From contig NZ_JAERRG010000030.1 of assembly GCF_016741935.1 (NCBI RefSeq), forward strand, positions 1-64,000: DNA of 64,000 bases, read 5' to 3'. This DNA is from Streptomyces endocoffeicus (GTDB lineage Bacteria > Actinomycetota > Actinomycetes > Streptomycetales > Streptomycetaceae). Position numbers and translations under genes: made by a program. Shown here piece after piece: positions 41,000-48,457 of this stretch; the stretch's first letter is position 1; each line of letters begins with the position of its first letter. The notes beneath the pieces are model-generated. The model was not told the DNA's origin. It saw only the letters and a list, made by a program, of their open reading frames with translations, and ran no database searches.

Positions 41000-41965
41000 T
41001 CACGGCTCCACGACCGTCTCCTGCGCGGCGGCCGTGGAGTCCGCGATCAGGTCCGCGTCCACCGGCACATTGCGCTTGACCAGCGCGAGCGCGATCGGCC
41101 CCAGCTCGTGGTGGCGGGCCGAGGAGGTGATGAACCCCAGCTGGCGGCCCTCCTCGCCCTCCGAGGCCAGCCGTATGGGCGCGCCGTGGGACGGCAGCGT
41201 CACCTCGCTGCCGTCGAGGTGGAGGAAGACCAGCCGGCGCGGTGGCTTCCCCAGGTTCTGCACTCGGGCGACGGTCTCCTGGCCGCGGTAGCAGCCCTTC
41301 TGGAGGTGGACGGCGGAGCCGATCCAGCCCAGCTCGTGCGGGATGGTGCGGTGGTCGGTCTCCAGGCCGACCCGCGGCCGGTGGGCCTCGACCCGCAGCG
41401 CCTCGTACGCCAGCACCCCGATCGGCGGGCCGCTCTCCTCGGCGAAGGCGGTAAGGCGCTCACGCGGCAGGAAGAGGTCCCGGCCGTGCGGTGTCTCGCG
41501 GACGACGGAGTTCTCGGGGGCCTCGGTGATGCTGCCCGCCGGGAGGTGGACGACCGCGTACTCGTCGGTGCGGTCCGCGATGTCCACCCGGTAGAAGAAC
41601 TTCATGCTCTCCAGGTAGGCGATCAGATCGCCCTGGCTGTCGGGCTCCACATGGGCCCAGGTGGTTTCGCCGTCGTCGACGAGATAGAGCGCGTGTTCGA
41701 TGTGGCCGTGGGCGGAGAGGATCAGGGCTTCGGTGGCCTGGCCCGGCGGAAGGTCGCTCATGTGCTGGGTGAGCAGCAGATGCAGCCAGCTGAGCCGGTC
41801 GGCACCGGTCACCGTGACCACTCCGCGGTGCGAGAGGTCCACGAAGCCGGTGCCGTCGGCGAGCGCGCGCTGCTCGCGGAACAGGTCGCCGTAGTGGGCG
41901 GCGACACCTTCGTCGGGGCCCTCGCCGGGGACGGCGCCGGGCAGCGACAGCAAAGGGCTCTTCAT
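41000..41965 (-). CDS. ygfZ: folate-binding protein YgfZ
   Basis: A 321-residue GcvT-like protein. The diagnostic motif K223-GCYRGQE-230 (TIPHELGWIGSAVHLQKGCY precedes it) identifies YgfZ/IBA57, a tetrahydrofolate-dependent factor for repair and assembly of [4Fe-4S] enzymes. ATG 41965 starts it. It is downstream of nur on the same strand, nine bases apart. Confidence 0.93.
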   Translation of the reverse strand: MKSPLLSLPGAVPGEGPDEGVAAHYGDLFREQRALADGTGFVDLSHRGVVTVTGADRLSWLHLLLTQHMSDLPPGQATEALILSAHGHIEHALYLVDDGETTWAHVEPDSQGDLIAYLESMKFFYRVDIADRTDEYAVVHLPAGSITEAPENSVVRETPHGRDLFLPRERLTAFAEESGPPIGVLAYEALRVEAHRPRVGLETDHRTIPHELGWIGSAVHLQKGCYRGQETVARVQNLGKPPRRLVFLHLDGSEVTLPSHGAPIRLASEGEEGRQLGFITSSARHHELGPIALALVKRNVPVDADLIADSTAAAQETVVEP

Positions 41966-41974
41966 GAACTCAGC

Positions 41975-42484
41975 CTACGACCTGCGGGCTCGGCCCTCAC
42001 CGGAGCGGTTTGCGGCGCCGTCCCCGCCGAGCCGGCCGGGGTCTCCACCGGCCTCTCCGGCGCGCTGCCGGGCGGAGCAGGAGGCACACCGGCCGAAGAT
42101 CGCGAAGTGCTTCAGATCGGTGTCGAAGCCGAAGTCCGCCCGGAGCTGCCGGGTGAAGGCGTCGGCCACGGAGACATCGGCCTCGATCACATCCGTGCAG
42201 TCCCGGCACACCATATGGATGTGATGGTGCCGGTCGGCCAGGTGGTACGTGGGGGCGCCGTGGCCGAGATGGGCATGGCTGACCAGGCCCAGCTCCTCCA
42301 GCAGCTCCAGCGTGCGGTAGACCGTGGAGATGTTGACGCCGCTCGCGGTGCGCCGCACCTCGGTGAGGATCTCGTCCGGAGTGGCGTGCTCCAGATGATC
42401 GACGGCTTCGAGCACGAGCTGGCGCTGCGGGGTCAGACGGTAGCCGCGCTCCCGCAGATCGCTCTTCCAGTCGGTGGTCGCCAC
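41975..42484 (-). CDS. nur: nickel-responsive Fur-family regulator Nur
   Basis: A 169-residue Fur-family repressor. The winged helix covers about 10-80 (RLTPQRQLVLEAVD, NISTVYRTLELLEELGLV). Metal ligands include the His cluster HLADRHHHIH (about 81-90), H126, and the structural zinc pairs C93-x2-C96 and C133-x2-C136. Sequence and neighbourhood (ygfZ, nitrobindin-like gene) match S. coelicolor Nur (SCO4179), which in nickel excess represses nickel uptake and sodF. The start is GTG at 42484. The C-terminal 25 residues are extra and disordered. Confidence 0.88.
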   Translation of the reverse strand: MATTDWKSDLRERGYRLTPQRQLVLEAVDHLEHATPDEILTEVRRTASGVNISTVYRTLELLEELGLVSHAHLGHGAPTYHLADRHHHIHMVCRDCTDVIEADVSVADAFTRQLRADFGFDTDLKHFAIFGRCASCSARQRAGEAGGDPGRLGGDGAANRSGEGRARRS

Positions 42485-42595
42485 GGTGCAAGTGTAGGCG
42501 GGCCCGCGGTGACCGGCCGGACGCACAGGGGGAGAACCGGACGCGGTACGCAAGAGCCCGACTCGGCGGAGAGCGGAAAGCGCGAGCCGGGGGCC

Positions 42596-43159
42596 TCAGC
42601 GGAAGAAGGCGATCCCGTCGTCCGGCAGGTCCTTGAGGTCCTTGGCCCACTCCCGGGGGTCCACGACCTTCTTCAGATGCGCGGACATGTACGGGCGCAG
42701 CTCGACCTCGGGGGTGGCCTTCTCGCCGACCCACATCAGATCGCTGTTGACGTAGCCGTACAGCCGCTTGCCGCCCGAGTACGGGGCCGCGTGGGCGGTG
42801 CGCGCCACCGCGTCCGTCGCCAGGTCGATCTGCGGCTTGCCCTCCGCGAGCTCGCCGTACCAGACCTCGATGATGCCCTGGTCCCGGCTCATCACGACCT
42901 CGACCTTACGGTCCTTGCCGATCCGCCAGTAGCCGGATTCGGTCTCCAGGGGGCGGACCTTCTTGCCCTCGGAGTCCAGCACCCAGGTGTGCGAGACGTA
43001 CTCGATGAAGTCACGGCCGTCGTGCGTGAAGGTGGCCTCCTGGCCGAAGTTGCACTTCTCGGCCCCGGGGAAGTCCGAGACGCCGGCCCCTTCCCAGTTG
43101 CCCAGGAGGAAGGCGAGCGGCACGAGGTCCGGGTGGAGGTCGGACGGAATCTGGATCAT
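42596..43159 (-). CDS. nitrobindin/FABP-like heme-binding beta-barrel protein
   Basis: A 187-residue protein of the nitrobindin (THAP4 C-terminal, DUF1794) family. The hallmark GNWEGAGV (about residues 20-27) and ETESGYWRI (about 73-81) are present. Members form a ten-stranded barrel that binds ferric heme and reacts with peroxynitrite or nitric oxide. ATG 43159 starts it. It is followed by nur on the same strand after 112 bases. Confidence 0.88.
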   Translation of the reverse strand: MIQIPSDLHPDLVPLAFLLGNWEGAGVSDFPGAEKCNFGQEATFTHDGRDFIEYVSHTWVLDSEGKKVRPLETESGYWRIGKDRKVEVVMSRDQGIIEVWYGELAEGKPQIDLATDAVARTAHAAPYSGGKRLYGYVNSDLMWVGEKATPEVELRPYMSAHLKKVVDPREWAKDLKDLPDDGIAFFR

Positions 43160-43211
43160 GAATTCAGGCGATCTGTCGAGAGTCGAGCCGTGGTGGCCGG
43201 GCAGGAGCGGT

Positions 43212-43313
43212 TCAGCGCTGGCCCTGGTACAGCTTCTTCCAGGTCAGCGCGGCGAAGCCGAGCGTGGCCACGGCGACCAGGATCATCAGGGTGGTGAAGA
43301 CTGCCTCAAGCAC
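43212..43313 (-). CDS. 33-residue single-TM microprotein
   Basis: GTG 43313 has AGGAG eight bases upstream. The product is MLEAVFTTLMILVAVATLGF followed by AALTWKKLYQGQR: one transmembrane helix (about 5-24) and a short basic tail. Size and strong ribosome binding site support a real gene that automated calling would miss. It lies just upstream of the nitrobindin-like gene on the same strand. Function unknown. Confidence 0.72.
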   Translation of the reverse strand: MLEAVFTTLMILVAVATLGFAALTWKKLYQGQR

Positions 43314-43432
43314 GAGCGCGCTCCTCGGAACAGATGATGGACGGCACCGAGTCTAGTCGCCGCCGGGACGGCCGGTGGAGACAGGTGGCCGTGCGGCGCC
43401 GGGCGCCCGGGAGCCGAGCCTAAGGTTGACGC

Positions 43433-43798
43433 ATGGCGAAGAAGCTGGTGATCAAGGTGACGGCGGGCGCTGACGCTCCCGAGCGGTGCTCCCAGGCGTT
43501 CACGGTGGCGGCGGTGGCCGCGGCGAGCGGGGTCGAGGTCTCGCTCTGGCTGACCGGGGAGTCGACGTGGTTCGCACTGCCGGGCCGGGCCGCGGAGTTC
43601 GAGCTTCCGCATGCCGCGCCGCTTCCGGATCTGATCGACGGCATCCTTACGGGCGGCGGAACGATCACGGTGTGCACACAGTGCGCCGCGCGCCGGGAGA
43701 TCGAGGAGAAGGATCTGATCGAGGGGGCCCGGATCGCGGGCGCTCAGGTCTTCGTGAGCGAGATCATGCCGGATGGCGTCCAGGCGCTCGTGTACTAG
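43433..43798 (+). CDS. DsrE-family protein
   Basis: A 121-residue DsrE/DsrF-like protein (KKLVIKVTAGADAPERCSQA start). Two Cys residues in ITVCTQCAARR (about 79-87) recall the sulfur-carrying Cys of the family. A role in sulfur relay or as a small oxidoreductase partner is likely. It is followed by a terminator and faces the sulfur genes at 44.3-45.7 kb. Confidence 0.85.
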   Translation: MAKKLVIKVTAGADAPERCSQAFTVAAVAAASGVEVSLWLTGESTWFALPGRAAEFELPHAAPLPDLIDGILTGGGTITVCTQCAARREIEEKDLIEGARIAGAQVFVSEIMPDGVQALVY

Positions 43799-43827
43799 GT
43801 GGCGTCCGAACCAGGGGCTTCGTCCTG

Positions 43828-43856
43828 GGACCCCGGGGTCCGGGGCGGAGCCCCGG
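43828..43856. terminator. double hairpin terminator, REP-like
   Basis: GGACCCCGGGGTCC (43828-43841) is a perfect palindrome. CCGGGGC-GGA-GCCCCGG (43840-43856) follows directly. The second element is the same motif that is repeated 19 times at 60492-60967. It separates convergent genes. Confidence 0.8.
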
Positions 43857-43888
43857 TTTCGGACATTGGGCCCGTGGTTGGCCCGTGG

Positions 43889-44146
43889 TCAATGCCGGTG
43901 GTTGTGCTCGTCCAGCTCCCGCCACCACCGGTCGGACTCCTCGTCACCCGATTCGTCCCACCACCGGTCGTCCGGGCCCCGGCGATTGGCGACGATCGCC
44001 GCCAGGGGCGGGATCACCATGGCGACGATGCACATCGCGACCGCGGCGGGGACGGACCACAGGCGCACAAAGGCCCACGCCGAGATGAAGAGCGTCAGAC
44101 ACGCGCCCATCAGGAAGAAGTATGCGTGGCGGCGTCGCGCGTACAT
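43889..44146 (-). CDS. DUF3099 family membrane protein
   Basis: An 85-residue protein of the DUF3099 family with two transmembrane helices (about 9-27 and 31-50) and a charged His/Trp-rich tail (RWWDESGDEESDRWWREL). ATG 44146 is chosen because the family begins with a basic RRR segment. Function unknown. Confidence 0.82.
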   Translation of the reverse strand: MYARRRHAYFFLMGACLTLFISAWAFVRLWSVPAAVAMCIVAMVIPPLAAIVANRRGPDDRWWDESGDEESDRWWRELDEHNHRH

Positions 44147-44301
44147 ATGTCCAGCGTACGTCCGGGACCGCCGCACCGACAGACGGAGGGCCGCACTGGC
44201 AGACGGAGGACCGCACCGACAGACGAAGGACCGCACCCCGCCGAGGCGTCCAACCCCGGGGTGCGGCCCTCCGGCCGTGAGTCACGACGCGTCGTAGCGC
44301 G

Positions 44302-44589
44302 TCAGACGGCGATGGCGACCTCCGCCAGCCCGCCCTTCTGGGCGACGACGGTGCGGTCCGCGGTGCCGCCGGGAACCAGGGCGCGCAGCGTCCATGTGCC
44401 CTCCGCGGCGTAGAAGCGGAACTGCCCGGTCGCGGAGGTGGGGACCTCGGCGGTGAACTCGCCGGTGCTGTCCAGCAGCCGGACGTAACCGGCGACGGGC
44501 TCGCCGTCGCGGGTCACCGAACCCTGGATCGTGGTCTCACCAGGCTTGATCGTCGAGGCGTCGGGGCCGCCTGCCTTGGCTCCACACAT
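44302..44589 (-). CDS. DUF1416 family protein
   Basis: A 95-residue protein of the DUF1416 family, predicted to have an Ig- or transthyretin-like beta sandwich (TTIQGSVTRDGEPVAGYVRLL, in part). It is nearly always encoded directly after the sulfurtransferase gene in actinobacteria, as here (33 bases), so it likely takes part in the same sulfur pathway. Exact function unknown. Confidence 0.9.
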   Translation of the reverse strand: MCGAKAGGPDASTIKPGETTIQGSVTRDGEPVAGYVRLLDSTGEFTAEVPTSATGQFRFYAAEGTWTLRALVPGGTADRTVVAQKGGLAEVAIAV

Positions 44590-44622
44590 GGATGTCTGTC
44601 CTTACGTTTCGAGGGAGAGGGG

Positions 44623-45462
44623 TCAGCTGCCGGAGCCGAGCTCGACCGGCACGCCGACCAGCGAGCCGTACTCGGTCCAGGAGCCGTCGTAGTTCTTGAC
44701 GTTGGTCTGGCCCAGGAGCTCGTGCAGGACGAACCAGGTGTGAGCGGAGCGCTCACCGATGCGGCAGTAGGCGATGGTGTCCTTCGACAGGTCCACGCCC
44801 GCGCCCTCGTAGATCTCCTTGAGCTCGTCGTCGGACCTGAAGGTGCCGTCGTCGTTGGCCGACTTCGACCACGGGATGTTGCGGGCGCTCGGGACGTGGC
44901 CCGGACGCTGCGACTGCTCCTGCGGGAGGTGGGCCGGGGCGAGCAGCTTGCCGGAGAACTCGTCGGGGGAGCGCACGTCGACCAGGTTCAGCGAGCCGAT
45001 GGCGTCCACGACCTCGTCGCGGAAGGCGCGGATGGCGGTGTCCTGCGGCTTGGCCTTGTACTCGGTCTGCGCGCGGGTCGGCACCTCGGCGACCAGGTCG
45101 CGGGAGTCGAGCTCCCACTTCTTGCGGCCGCCGTCGAGCAGCTTGACGTCCTGGTGGCCGTAGAGCTTGAAGTACCAGTAGGCGTAGGACGCGAACCAGT
45201 TGTTGTTGCCGCCGTAGAGGACGACCGTGTCGTCGTTGCCGATGCCCTTCTCCGACAGGAGCTTCTCGAAGCCGGCCTGATCGACGAAGTCACGGCGCAC
45301 CGGGTCCTGGAGGTCCTGCTTCCAGTCGATCCGGATGGCGTTCTTGATGTGGTTCTTGTCGTAGGCCGAGGTGTCCTCGTCCACCTCGACGATGACCGTC
45401 TTGGGGTCGTCGATACGGGCCTGGACCCAGTCGGCGTCCACCAGGACGTCACTGCGGCTCAT
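44623..45462 (-). CDS. cysA: thiosulfate sulfurtransferase (rhodanese)
   Basis: A 279-residue protein with two rhodanese domains; the active-site loop CRIGERS (about 232-238) is in the second. It transfers sulfane sulfur from thiosulfate or mercaptopyruvate to a thiophilic acceptor. Matches SCO4164 (named cysA in Streptomyces; CysA2/SseA-like in mycobacteria). A short Cys-containing leader peptide lies 156 bases upstream, so expression is probably tuned by cysteine supply. Confidence 0.92.
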   Translation of the reverse strand: MSRSDVLVDADWVQARIDDPKTVIVEVDEDTSAYDKNHIKNAIRIDWKQDLQDPVRRDFVDQAGFEKLLSEKGIGNDDTVVLYGGNNNWFASYAYWYFKLYGHQDVKLLDGGRKKWELDSRDLVAEVPTRAQTEYKAKPQDTAIRAFRDEVVDAIGSLNLVDVRSPDEFSGKLLAPAHLPQEQSQRPGHVPSARNIPWSKSANDDGTFRSDDELKEIYEGAGVDLSKDTIAYCRIGERSAHTWFVLHELLGQTNVKNYDGSWTEYGSLVGVPVELGSGS

Positions 45463-45617
45463 GTTCTCTCCTCCGGGGCAGTTGCGGCGGTACGGGCACG
45501 CTCACGACGCGGCGCCGCGCGGGGCGTGCGGCGAGCGTACGAGCGAAGGTGCGGGAAGGCCCGGCTGACGGGCCGAAGAGGGGGGCCGGTCCGTGACGTG
45601 TGCGGACCGCGTCCCAT

Positions 45618-45698
45618 TCAGACGGGGCGACAGAGCATGGCGGCGACGCGGCACAGGTCGACTGCCCGCCGCTTCGTGAGATCCGCCTGTCGCTTCAT
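45618..45698 (-). CDS. Cys-containing leader peptide (Ms5788A type)
   Basis: A 26-residue peptide, MKRQADLTKRRAVDLCRVAA then MLCRPV, with Cys16 and Cys23. It matches the actinobacterial Ms5788A leader peptides found before cysA/DUF1416 genes, whose translation senses cysteine. A -10-like TACGAT lies only a few bases before the ATG, so the mRNA is probably leaderless. Confidence 0.85.
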   Translation of the reverse strand: MKRQADLTKRRAVDLCRVAAMLCRPV

Positions 45699-45705
45699 GG
45701 GTCCG

Positions 45706-45735
45706 ATCGTAGGGACGGACAGGCGGGCATGTCAC
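45706..45735 (-). promoter_or_regulatory. sigma70-type promoter for leaderless leader peptide
   Basis: Minus strand: GTGACA (45735-45730), 18-base spacer, TACGAT (45711-45706). The expected start site falls at or next to the ATG at 45698. Confidence 0.7.
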
Positions 45736-45909
45736 CGGCGTGTCGCATGATGAGACGTTATCGTCCGGAGTGTGAGATGAGAGAACCGTGAACAGCTGGG
45801 AGGCACGGCCGGAGGGGCCCGCGGCGGGCAGGAGCGTCCATATGCGCGGACATGATCGTCTCAGTGAATGGACCAGGGACGTGATCCGACGCCCCTGGTA
45901 CTGATCGCG

Positions 45910-46596
45910 TCAGCCCGTCAGCTGGACGTTGTTCCCCGCGACCGAGACGTCTATGCCGTCCTTGGAGGTCTCCACCTTGTCCAGCCGCATGCCGGTGGGC
46001 AGCCCGTCGATTTTCCGCTCCATGTCGGCCTTCTCGCGCACCTTGTCCTCCCACTGGGGGATGCTGCCGCCCGGTATGGACTCGGCGTGCAGTCGGATGG
46101 TGTTGCCGTTCACGATGGTGACCTGGGAGTGGGCGGTAAGGCTGAGGCCCAGCAGACTGCCGGTGATCTTGACCTTGTTGGTGCCCGACGGGTCGTAGCC
46201 GACCGTGATCCCCGGACCGGCGGCCTGTGACAGGTCCGCGTAGCTGATGTGGGCCGAGCCGGTGGCGCGGTCGGCGCTGGCCGACGAGAAGTTGCCCGAG
46301 ATGCGGACGTTGTGCAGCTGGGCGTCGAGCTCGGTGACCCGGACGTTGCGTCCGTCGCCCGCGTCCGTCGTCAGCCCGTCCACGCCGACGTCGACCTCGT
46401 CCAGCTCCTTGCCCACGACCTGGGTGAGGAACGGGAAGCCCTTGATCGAGACATTGGGCGTAGTGGTGAGGCCCTGAGAACTCTTGATCTTGTCGGCCGC
46501 CTTCGACTCGGCCATGTACACCGCGATGCGGTCGGCGGCCACGAAGAGGCCGCCGAGTATCACGACGACGATCAGCGTGATGCGTAGTGCGCGCAT
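45910..46596 (-). CDS. LmeA-like phospholipid-binding protein (DUF2993)
   Basis: A 228-residue protein with an N-terminal signal anchor (about 6-25) and a DUF2993 domain. The characteristic start is the ADRIAVYMAESKAADKI helix followed by PNVSIKGFPFLTQVV. Mycobacterial LmeA binds phospholipids in the periplasm and supports mannan elongation. The present protein probably handles envelope lipids. It is a single gene. Confidence 0.87.
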   Translation of the reverse strand: MRALRITLIVVVILGGLFVAADRIAVYMAESKAADKIKSSQGLTTTPNVSIKGFPFLTQVVGKELDEVDVGVDGLTTDAGDGRNVRVTELDAQLHNVRISGNFSSASADRATGSAHISYADLSQAAGPGITVGYDPSGTNKVKITGSLLGLSLTAHSQVTIVNGNTIRLHAESIPGGSIPQWEDKVREKADMERKIDGLPTGMRLDKVETSKDGIDVSVAGNNVQLTG

Positions 46597-46681
46597 GTGC
46601 GTGGGTCCCCCAGGCTCTTGCTCAGGCCCTCGCGCCTGAGGCTGCGAGCCTATCCGGCGCGGGTGAGCGGGGGCCGGGGAG

Positions 46682-48049
46682 TCAGCCCAGCGCGCGGCCG
46701 ATCACATAGACCACCGGGGCGGCGGCCGCGAGCGGCAGGGCCACGCCGGCCGTCAGGTGGACGAAGCGCGAGGGGTAGTCGTAGCTGGCGACCCGGTGGC
46801 CGATCAGGGCGCACGCCCCGGCCGCGAATCCGAGCAGGGCGGCGGTGGACGTGCCCGTTCCGGTGAGCTGCCCGGCCCCGACCCCGGCGCCCGTGGCGGC
46901 CGCCAGCGCGACCACGACGGCGGCGGCCGTCGGCAGCGGCAGCGCCCGGACGAGCACGGCCACGGCGACGGCGGCCGCCCCCACCACCACGGCGTCCGAG
47001 GACTCGGCGACGGCGGCCAGATGACCGGCCGCGAGCACGGCGAGGGCCGTGGCCGCCACGGCGGCCGTAAGGCCGTACAGCCGCTCGTCCGGGGAGGCGT
47101 GGCTGCGGAGCTGGAGGATCAGCACCAGCAGCAGCCAGACGCCGATGGTGCCGATGACGACCGTCGGGGCGTGTGACGGCTCGGTGGCGAGCAGGGCGAT
47201 ATCGGCGGCCAGACCGCCCGCGAAGGCGAGCGCGATGCCCTGCCGGGCGGGCCACATGCCGTTCAGCCGGAACCAGCCCGCCGCCGTGACCGCCTGAAGC
47301 GCCGCCACCGCGACGGCGACGGCCGGGCGGCCCAGCGGCGCGGTGGCCGCGAGCAGGGCGGCGAGTACGGAGGTCAGGGCGGCGGGGGCGAACCCCGGGT
47401 GGACGATCTGCGGACGGCCCTCGGCCTTGGCCTTCTCGGCGGCGGTGAGCGGCCGGTCGGGCTGCGGGGCGGGCGGCTCGGCGGTCGCGGCCTGCGCCTG
47501 AGCCTGCGCCGGGGCCTGGACCGGGGCCTGCGCTGGCGCCTGGGACGGGTCGGCGGGCTGGTGGTACGGGTGCTGCTGCTGATTCCAGCCCTGGGCGTAC
47601 TGCCCCTGGTGGCCCTGATGTCCTTGGTGGCTCTGGTGCGGCTGCTGCCCGTGGTGGCCCTGCTGCCCCTGGTGGCCCTGCTGGGCGGCGGCGTAGGGAT
47701 CCGCGTACGGCTGTTGCTGGTACTGCTGCTGGTACGGCTGCTGCGGGTGCTGGTACTGCGGCGGCTGGGCCTGGGCGTACCCCTGCTGCTGCGGGTACCC
47801 CGCGTACCCCTGCCAGTCGGCCTGCTGCTGGGCACCCTGGCCATTGCCGCCGTGAGCGCCGTTGCCACCGGGACCGCCATGGCCGCCATGGCCACCGTAA
47901 GGATGCGTGCTCTGGTCGTATCCCCCATAAGGAGCCTCGTACGACCCGTACGGGGGATACGGCTGCTGACCCTGCGGCTGCTGGCCTTGCGGCTGATGAG
48001 GCTCGTGGGGCTGATGAGGCTCGTGGGGCTGGTGCGGCTGGTTGCTCAT
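46682..48049 (-). CDS. membrane protein with Gln/His/Pro-rich N terminus
   Basis: About 455 residues. The first 170 residues are repetitive Gln/Pro/His/Tyr/Gly sequence (HQPHEPHQPHE, then YQQQYQQQPY), and the last 270 hold about eight to ten transmembrane helices. No family with known function is recognised; such tails are common on Streptomyces membrane proteins. ATG 48049 is 15 bases after an AGGAGG. GTG 48064, which overlaps the MoaD-like stop by GTGA, is an alternative but has no spacing for the ribosome binding site. Likely co-transcribed with the MoaD-like gene. Confidence 0.75.
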   Translation of the reverse strand: MSNQPHQPHEPHQPHEPHQPQGQQPQGQQPYPPYGSYEAPYGGYDQSTHPYGGHGGHGGPGGNGAHGGNGQGAQQQADWQGYAGYPQQQGYAQAQPPQYQHPQQPYQQQYQQQPYADPYAAAQQGHQGQQGHHGQQPHQSHQGHQGHQGQYAQGWNQQQHPYHQPADPSQAPAQAPVQAPAQAQAQAATAEPPAPQPDRPLTAAEKAKAEGRPQIVHPGFAPAALTSVLAALLAATAPLGRPAVAVAVAALQAVTAAGWFRLNGMWPARQGIALAFAGGLAADIALLATEPSHAPTVVIGTIGVWLLLVLILQLRSHASPDERLYGLTAAVAATALAVLAAGHLAAVAESSDAVVVGAAAVAVAVLVRALPLPTAAAVVVALAAATGAGVGAGQLTGTGTSTAALLGFAAGACALIGHRVASYDYPSRFVHLTAGVALPLAAAAPVVYVIGRALG

Positions 48050-48060
48050 GAGCTCGGGGT

Positions 48061-48336
48061 TCACCCTCCTGCGAACGGCGGGAGCACCTCGACCGTGCCG
48101 CCCTCGGCGAGTTGGATCGTCTTGTGGTCACGGGTGCCGGCCGGGGCTCCGTCGACCAGGAACGAACAGCGCAGCAGGACCCGCGCGAACTCCGGCCGCG
48201 CGGTGTGCCGCTGCCGGGCCGCGTCGAGCGCCTCCGCCAGTGTCCACGCGGTGTACGGCTCCTCCGCGGTACCGGCCGCGGCGCGGGCCGCGGCCCAGTA
48301 CCGGATGGTCCCGGCGGGCGTGCTCATCATCGCCAT
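48061..48336 (-). CDS. MoaD/ThiS-family sulfur carrier-like protein
   Basis: A 91-residue ubiquitin-like protein ending in PPFAGG; the terminal Gly-Gly is the site of adenylation and thiocarboxylation in MoaD/ThiS carriers. The IRYWAAARAAAGTAEE start is typical of MoaD. ATG 48336 has AAGGG six bases upstream. The partner enzyme (MoeB/ThiF) is not in the window, so whether it serves molybdopterin or another sulfur pathway is open. Confidence 0.87.
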   Translation of the reverse strand: MAMMSTPAGTIRYWAAARAAAGTAEEPYTAWTLAEALDAARQRHTARPEFARVLLRCSFLVDGAPAGTRDHKTIQLAEGGTVEVLPPFAGG

Positions 48337-48457
48337 CGCGATCCCTTTCCCGTCTTCTGCCGACTCCATGATGACGGGTGCGGGACGGCGCCCGGGACCA
48401 CGCGCGGTTCGTCGAAAATACGGCCGGTTCGGGACGAGCGTCACTTAAGGTTTCCGT

